The position numbers were made by a program, and so were the translations under genes. From Chromera velia (lineage: Eukaryota; Sar; Chromeraceae), in the NCBI GenBank assembly GCA_018398765.1, contig JAHBMJ010005630.1, positions 33,885 through 64,670 on the forward strand: a stretch of DNA of 30,786 bases, given 5' to 3'. The notes under the pieces are model-generated. The model was not told the origin of the DNA. It saw nothing but the letters and a program-made list of their open reading frames with translations, and made no database searches. Of this stretch, positions 26,437-30,786 are shown piece by piece; position 1 is the stretch's first letter; each line of letters starts with the position of its first letter.

Positions 26437-27006
26437 GTAATGAATGAATGAATGAATGAATGAATGAGTGAAGGAATGAATGAATAAATTTTAATGAATC
26501 AATGAATGAATGAATGAATGGATGAATGAATGGATGGATGGAGGCATGGATGAATGGATGAATGAATGGAAGGGTGAATGGATGAATGCCATTGAATGAA
26601 TGAATGAATGAATGAATGGATGAATGAAGGAATCATTATGGATGAATGACTGAATAAATGGATAGATGGATGAATGGATGGATGGATGAATGGATGTATG
26701 AATGAATGAATGACTGAATGCGTGAATGAATGAAGGAAGGAAGGAATGGACGAATGGATGAATGGATAGATGGATGAATGGATGGATGGATGAATGGATG
26801 TATGAATGAATGAATGAATGACTGAATGCGTGAATGAATGAAGGAAGGAAGGAATGGACGAATGGATGAATAGATGAATGGATAGAAAGATGAATGAATG
26901 AATGAATGGATGAATGGATGAATGAATGAATGAATGGATGGATGGATGAATGGATGAATTTGAATGAATGAACGAATGAATGAATGGACAAATAGTAGAG
27001 CCATGT

Positions 27007-27185
27007 GGGTCTGTCGTCCGTCACCGAAGGAAGAGGGACTGTCCGGGATTTTGGCCTGGTATGTTCAAGAAGTGAAAAGAATGGACGTAAAGCTTCGTCA
27101 CTGCGATGGAAAGACTCAACAGTTGGCAGATGGACTGACAAAGTTCAAGAAATTTGATGACACATGGTCAGCAGACTTTGAATGA
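27007..27185 (+). pseudogene. Copia-type RNase H C-terminal fragment
   Basis: The frame reads a short charged sequence and then VKRMDVKLRHCDGKTQQLADGLTKF. This matches the end of Ty1/copia polyproteins, where a conserved Q-L-A-D-x-L-T-K follows a short basic strand. The rest of reverse transcriptase and RNase H is absent, because the tetranucleotide array directly precedes it. The frame closes with TGA at 27183-27185. It is a truncated remnant of an LTR element whose 3' LTR probably follows. Confidence 0.65.
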
Positions 27186-27260
27186 GCTCAGTTGGTTGGA
27201 GCATGCGACTGATCTTGATGAGTTCAGGCAACCCTGTTGACATACTGCTTACCTTCCTCA

Positions 27261-27274
27261 GGGGGGGAGTAGAG
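27261..27274 (+). promoter_or_regulatory. Polypurine tract before LTR-like sequence
   Basis: Fourteen purines (GGGGGGGAGTAGAG) sit 76 bases after the RNase H stop and three bases before TGTGGG. This is the expected place for the plus-strand primer of an LTR retrotransposon. Confidence 0.5.
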
Positions 27275-27277
27275 CTA

Positions 27278-27618
27278 TGTGGGTCTGTCGCCGTCACCGC
27301 GAGCGACGCCGCCATTGGCCCGCGCCGCCGTGCCGCCGTGCATGCGTTTCCATGCATTGTATTTCTGCATGCGCATTATATTTCTGCATGCATTTTATTT
27401 CAGTTTTATCTTGGCGGTGATTGAGATCGATAAATTGACATCAGGAGGTTTCAGTTCAGACCTTTAGACTGACAGACTTTCTATACACGAGTATATTGTC
27501 CAAGCTAAGGGGCTCTGTGATCCTGAGCTCGATGATGGCATAGCTAGTATACGTCCGTATGACCTATACTTTGCTTGTCTGCGGTCAATAGCCTCATTTG
27601 TTGTTTTGATCTGTTGTC
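27278..27618 (+). repeat. Probable LTR and leader between RNase H tail and gag
   Basis: The stretch starts TGTGGGTCTGTC after the polypurine tract and runs to the gag ATG at 27619. It is non-coding and contains repeated TTTCTGCATGC motifs near 27362-27394. The right LTR edge and primer-binding site could not be fixed, because no second full copy lies in the window. A 30-base relative of its left edge lies at 26995-27025. Confidence 0.45.
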
Positions 27619-28452
27619 ATGTCCAAAGAGAAAATTCAGTGGTTATCTGACCGTCCTCCGGCCTGTTCGGAATTCTCTACCCCTCAGAAATATGGAGAAG
27701 CTATCTCCATCTGGGCGGGAGGTACTGCATCTGTCAAAGGTCTCCAACTCCTTGGAGATTCTTTAATGATCATGTGCCTTGAGTGTGACGAATCGATCCT
27801 TTCCCTTGTCCAATCGATTCAGAGTGAAAGCGGTTATGCTGTTCCCCAGAAGGGGGCTAACACAGATGCCGAGTATGAGAAGAAGCTTCGAGATTGGGCA
27901 AAGACGACGTACGCAGAGCCGATCAAGAACCTTGATCTGCAGGTGGATGAAGACTCCATGATCCATCTTCTCTTTTGCTCCCTCTTTTTCATGTTTCGTT
28001 TCGTCTCCATCGCGTCTCTGTCTCTTCGAGAGTCATTAGAGTGTTTTTCGCTTGTGTACGCAGAGATGAAGAAACTTGGGGTGGATATTGGAGATAAGTT
28101 GGCGGGGATTCTGTTTTCGCGCTGTGTCCCAGAAGAAGTGAAGAGAATCGCCCCTCTGCGGGGCAACCAAGCAGTAGCAGAACAAGGTAACCGTTCAGCA
28201 CCCATCAAATCCTCACTCATCCGTCAGAAGTCCTTCTTTTCTCAGTTGTATTCTAGGACAGACATGGAGAACCAAGGCATCAATAGAAAGAAATGGGTTC
28301 CTTCCGTCCTCCGAAGGGTCTTGAAGGTGTCAGATGGGAAGCAGAGCAAGGAATTCAAAGTTGAATCTGTGATTCCACTTGCCGTCTCCAACTCAAGATC
28401 CAAAGAAAAGGGGGGGGGGGCACACTTCTTTAAGATGCCCTCGCAGAGTTAG
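27619..28452 (+). CDS. Retrotransposon Gag-like protein, frame-broken at its end
   Basis: The ATG at 27619 opens a 277-codon frame. After a polar N-terminus comes a helical region with SLRESLECFSLVYAEMKKLG and ILFSRCVPEEVKRI. That pattern (paired helices, then an 'L..vP.e' turn) is typical of copia/gypsy Gag capsid-like domains. No CCHC zinc knuckle was seen. The frame passes a run of ten G (28411-28420) and stops at 28450. Coding sense then continues in another frame (DALAELVCALESL), so a small indel or a homopolymer length error separates the two parts. Context is an LTR-like leader upstream and protease/integrase downstream. Confidence 0.5.
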   Translation: MSKEKIQWLSDRPPACSEFSTPQKYGEAISIWAGGTASVKGLQLLGDSLMIMCLECDESILSLVQSIQSESGYAVPQKGANTDAEYEKKLRDWAKTTYAEPIKNLDLQVDEDSMIHLLFCSLFFMFRFVSIASLSLRESLECFSLVYAEMKKLGVDIGDKLAGILFSRCVPEEVKRIAPLRGNQAVAEQGNRSAPIKSSLIRQKSFFSQLYSRTDMENQGINRKKWVPSVLRRVLKVSDGKQSKEFKVESVIPLAVSNSRSKEKGGGAHFFKMPSQS

Positions 28453-29390
28453 TGTGTGCCCTTGAATCCCTCACAGAAGGACACTGTTTCCCTAATATTT
28501 CTGAAGAGACAGTGGCTCAACTGAGGGGAGTGATGGGGAAGTATGAGAGGTGGGTGAAGAAGAAAGGTGACAAGAAAGGAAAGGAAAATGGGCAGAGAGG
28601 GCAGGAAAGATCATCCTCCAGCAGTGGGGGAGGGAGGCAGAGACAAAACATCCCCCCGCCACCCCCAGTAGACAAAATGGCATATGCCTTCGCGCAGGCC
28701 TTCCTGCAGAAAGTAGGAAAAGAACAGCAGAAGGGGGCGTACAACAGAGACAGACAGCAGGCATCACAGGGTCCGCGTAGAGAGAGAGCCAAATTGGCTA
28801 CGGAGAATGAAGGTGAGAATAGCCAGCCTGGTCAAGAGGAAAGTCTTGAAGACTTTATCCGCAGATTCACAGGAGCAATCGTGACAGATCATGAGAATAG
28901 AGAGGGAGTAAACGGGAGTTATGAGTACGCCCGTATGGCTTCTGACTCGTCTCCTGCACTAACCGTGTCTCGTCCTGTCCCGAAGTCAGTCGTCTCCCTC
29001 CGTATGGACACAGAATGTACCTTCACCCTGCTTCTCTTGTCGGTGGTGTCACCGTACATCATCAAACGATGGCCTTATGTCTCTCGATACTCAGAGGCAT
29101 TTGGCAAGCGAGAGGGGGGGGGGACAGTCACGACTGAGAGAGCTCTGGTTCTGTTGGAAGTTCCTCTCTTCAGCGGGGGGACAGCAGTTGTGCCCATTGT
29201 GGGAAATTTGACCGATCGACCATCCAGGAGTGACAGATGTTCTTTCTTCAACTCCCCATGTCGATCGTTTCTCGGGGAGAGCTGCTCTCCCGACCGCCAC
29301 CGGGGAGGTGATATGGGTCCGCCTCATGCAGTCCCCCCAGAATGCTGCGTGGAGGTACTCCACCGTTCTCATCACGAAGGGGGTGAGTAG
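28434..29390 (+). pseudogene. Gag C-terminus and protease-like region, degenerate
   Basis: The frame starts with DALAELVCALESLTEG, then a basic Gly/Ser/Pro-rich linker and a Gln/Arg-rich part. Near 28990-29200, VVSLRMDTECTFTLLLLSVV and then TERALVLLEVPLF with VVPIVGN resemble a retropepsin fold in which the catalytic D-T/S-G has become D-T-E. From about 29215 the more protein-like frame shifts by one (HPGVTDVLSSTPHVDRF onward), showing an indel. The protease assignment is tentative. The region lies between gag and integrase, as in copia elements. Confidence 0.4.
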
Positions 29391-29397
29391 GGTGTAA

Positions 29398-29807
29398 ATG
29401 GTGTCTCTGGGTGCAGATGGTCATGTCCTCCGTGTGATTACTTCTGTTCTCTCTCTCGACGGGGATTGGGGGAAATGGGGGCAGGTACATACACTTGAGG
29501 GCACATCAAATGCATACCATGCATCGATACATTCTTTTTCTTTATTTACTTTCCCTTCTTCTTTCTTCTTTGTTGTCAGGTCTCCTCTCCGCGCAGCGAG
29601 CGTGTCCGAATGAACAGAGTGCAGGGTGCCGCTGATGAGCTCTCTCCACTCGGTCCGTTTATGCGTGATGCAACTCTCGTTCCTCCTTCTACTCGTTTTT
29701 CAATCCTTCTTCAGCATTTCCGTCATGGGCATGCCGGTGTGAAGAGATTGGTCAATACTTGGAAAGAGCAACGGAATACTTCTTTTCTTTCTGTTCCGAC
29801 GTCTTGA
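29398..29807 (+). pseudogene. Pre-integrase and integrase zinc-binding region
   Basis: A short frame (29398-29484) can be joined in phase 0 to 29580 by removing 29485-29579, which has a CAG|GTACAT donor, a pyrimidine-rich tail and a TTGTCAG acceptor. The joined frame reads into LLQHFRHGHAGVKRLVNTWK, the His half of the H-H-C-C integrase motif. TGA at 29805-29807 interrupts it before the Cys half. The splice could be chance. Confidence 0.45.
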
Positions 29808-30786
29808 TTGAATGCTTCCCTCCCTTGGTGTGGTTCCTGTCAGCGGGTTCACGCGGTCAACCATAAATGGAGGACCAGGGACGCCGACTCCCCCTTGAGG
29901 CCCCACTCGTTCCTTGATGAGGTCTGGGGGGATCTTTGCTTTTTGTCCGAACTCGATCCTGCATTCGAACTCTCTTCTTTTTCGTCTTGGGTTTGTTTTT
30001 CTCAGATTGATGCCCACACAAGTCTCGTGCTTTGTCATGTGGTGGGTTTAAAGGGAGGGGAAGATCTTGTTCCGCACACGAATGAATGGATCCATCAGTA
30101 TGGGGCACCGAAACGTTTCAGGTGCGATGGGGAGAAAAGACTGACCAAAGGACCTATGCATAAAGTTCTCGATACGGCAGGTACAGTTGTGGACCCTTTT
30201 GCTCCTGATTCTTCTCGGGGTCCTTGTGAAAGATGGCACAGAACGTTAAGGGAAGGAATTCAGTCGCTGATTGCAACATTTGGTTTTCCACTGAAATGGC
30301 TTTGTTTTCTTCCTCTGTATGTTCAGTATGCATACAATCGAACAGCCACGTTTCGGGGGTCCTCTCCCATCTTTGCTACCACCGGTGAGATTCCTGATGC
30401 ATCCTTCATGCCGGGGGACCGAATCGTTTGGGGGGGGAAAAGACAGAATAAGACAGCACGTCCCCGAGGCTCGTTTGGTATTTTTGCCTACGGACTCACC
30501 CAGTCAGAGTGCATGGTTTTTGAGTGGTGCACTGTCCGATTCCGCTGGGTGAAAGCATTGGTTGTTTCCTGGAAGGACGTTGAGCATGCCGATCCAGGAG
30601 TCTTTCAACTTTCCGGTTTGTTTTCTTTCATCATGTATCGTCACATTCCTTCTTCCTCCAATTCTTCTTCTACTTCTTCTTCGCATTCACGCGTTCATCT
30701 TCCTCCCTCTGATCTTTCATCCGACGAGCAGAGAGAGGGTGGGGGGGATGGGCAAGTGAATGAAGGAGAAGAGGATGGGGGGGGGG
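29808..30786 (+). CDS. Retrotransposon integrase core, open to the window end
   Basis: The frame directly after the TGA stays open for 326 codons to the window edge. It supplies CGSCQRV (the Cys half of H-H-C-C) and then the DDE core: DEVWGDLCF (first Asp), a QIDAHTSLVL strand, YGAPKRFRCDGEK (second Asp) and RGPCERWHRTLREGIQSLI (Glu). YVQYAYNRTATFRGSSP then matches the conserved 'Y.yN' helix. An acidic Ser/Gly-rich linker follows. Integrase after gag/protease, with no reverse transcriptase before it, matches copia order; reverse transcriptase would lie beyond the window. All three catalytic positions are present, but the upstream TGA and frameshifts suggest a dead copy. Confidence 0.75.
   Translation, partial: MNASLPWCGSCQRVHAVNHKWRTRDADSPLRPHSFLDEVWGDLCFLSELDPAFELSSFSSWVCFSQIDAHTSLVLCHVVGLKGGEDLVPHTNEWIHQYGAPKRFRCDGEKRLTKGPMHKVLDTAGTVVDPFAPDSSRGPCERWHRTLREGIQSLIATFGFPLKWLCFLPLYVQYAYNRTATFRGSSPIFATTGEIPDASFMPGDRIVWGGKRQNKTARPRGSFGIFAYGLTQSECMVFEWCTVRFRWVKALVVSWKDVEHADPGVFQLSGLFSFIMYRHIPSSSNSSSTSSSHSRVHLPPSDLSSDEQREGGGDGQVNEGEEDGGG

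Larger units (their letters stand above)
25313..26990. repeat. Large GGAT / GAAT tetranucleotide array with internal higher-order units
   Basis: GGAT, GAAT and GAAG units fill most of this stretch. Two longer periods are visible: an 88-base unit (25401-25488, again from 25489) and a unit of about 104 bases (26660-26763, again 26764-26871). Non-array islands lie at about 26040-26215 and 26345-26440. Long Ile-His-Ser-Phe frames on the minus strand are artefacts. Confidence 0.95.

Noticed and set aside
29383-29416. 34-base GTGAGT...GTGCAG mini-intron before the integrase
   Set aside because: Removing it in phase leads to an early TGA and does not join to the downstream frame; it is also far shorter than the other introns.

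Overview
The window looks like nuclear DNA of a microbial eukaryote. It has many short spliced introns, long simple-sequence arrays, decayed LTR retrotransposons and no bacterial-style operons. A multi-GAF/PAS/cyclase-like protein beside copia-type elements suggests an alga or protist, and my best guess is a chromerid-like alveolate. The species guess is inference only; no marker gene is present.

Layout. Positions 1-1215 are AT-rich with no gene seen. 1224-1768 is a tetranucleotide array. 2133-3175 (minus) is a two-exon gene for a small membrane protein with a glycosylatable Cys-containing loop. 3380-3690 holds TA arrays. 4002-5103 (minus) is a probable two-exon gene ending in a Cys-rich, CXC-like tail. 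5895-21368 (plus) is one large gene that I assembled as 29 exons and about 2,600 codons. An N-terminal coiled coil is followed by five GAF or GAF-like modules in series, a PAS-like segment and a degenerate class III nucleotidyl cyclase-like region. Except at exon 3 and across the sequencing gap in exon 18, all exon phases agree. 21369-22240 is AT-rich 3' flank with candidate poly(A) signals. 22243-25278 holds two diverged copies of a 460-base repeat around retroelement-like debris. 25313-26990 is a large GGAT/GAAT-type array. 27004-30786 holds a copia-type RNase H tail, a polypurine tract, an LTR-like stretch, gag, a protease-like region and an integrase that runs off the window.

How the parts relate. 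The large gene reads like a soluble or scaffolded signalling protein, in which tandem GAF domains would sense a small ligand and pass the signal through PAS to a cyclase-like output. This is the order known from cyanobacterial CyaB-type adenylate cyclases, but the output domain here has lost recognisable catalytic motifs. The retroelement pieces are broken by stops and frameshifts and look like fossils.

The two most unusual signals are this five-GAF/PAS/cyclase-like architecture and its splice donors. Twenty of 28 inferred introns carry C at position +3 (GTC, most often GTCAG), instead of the usual purine.
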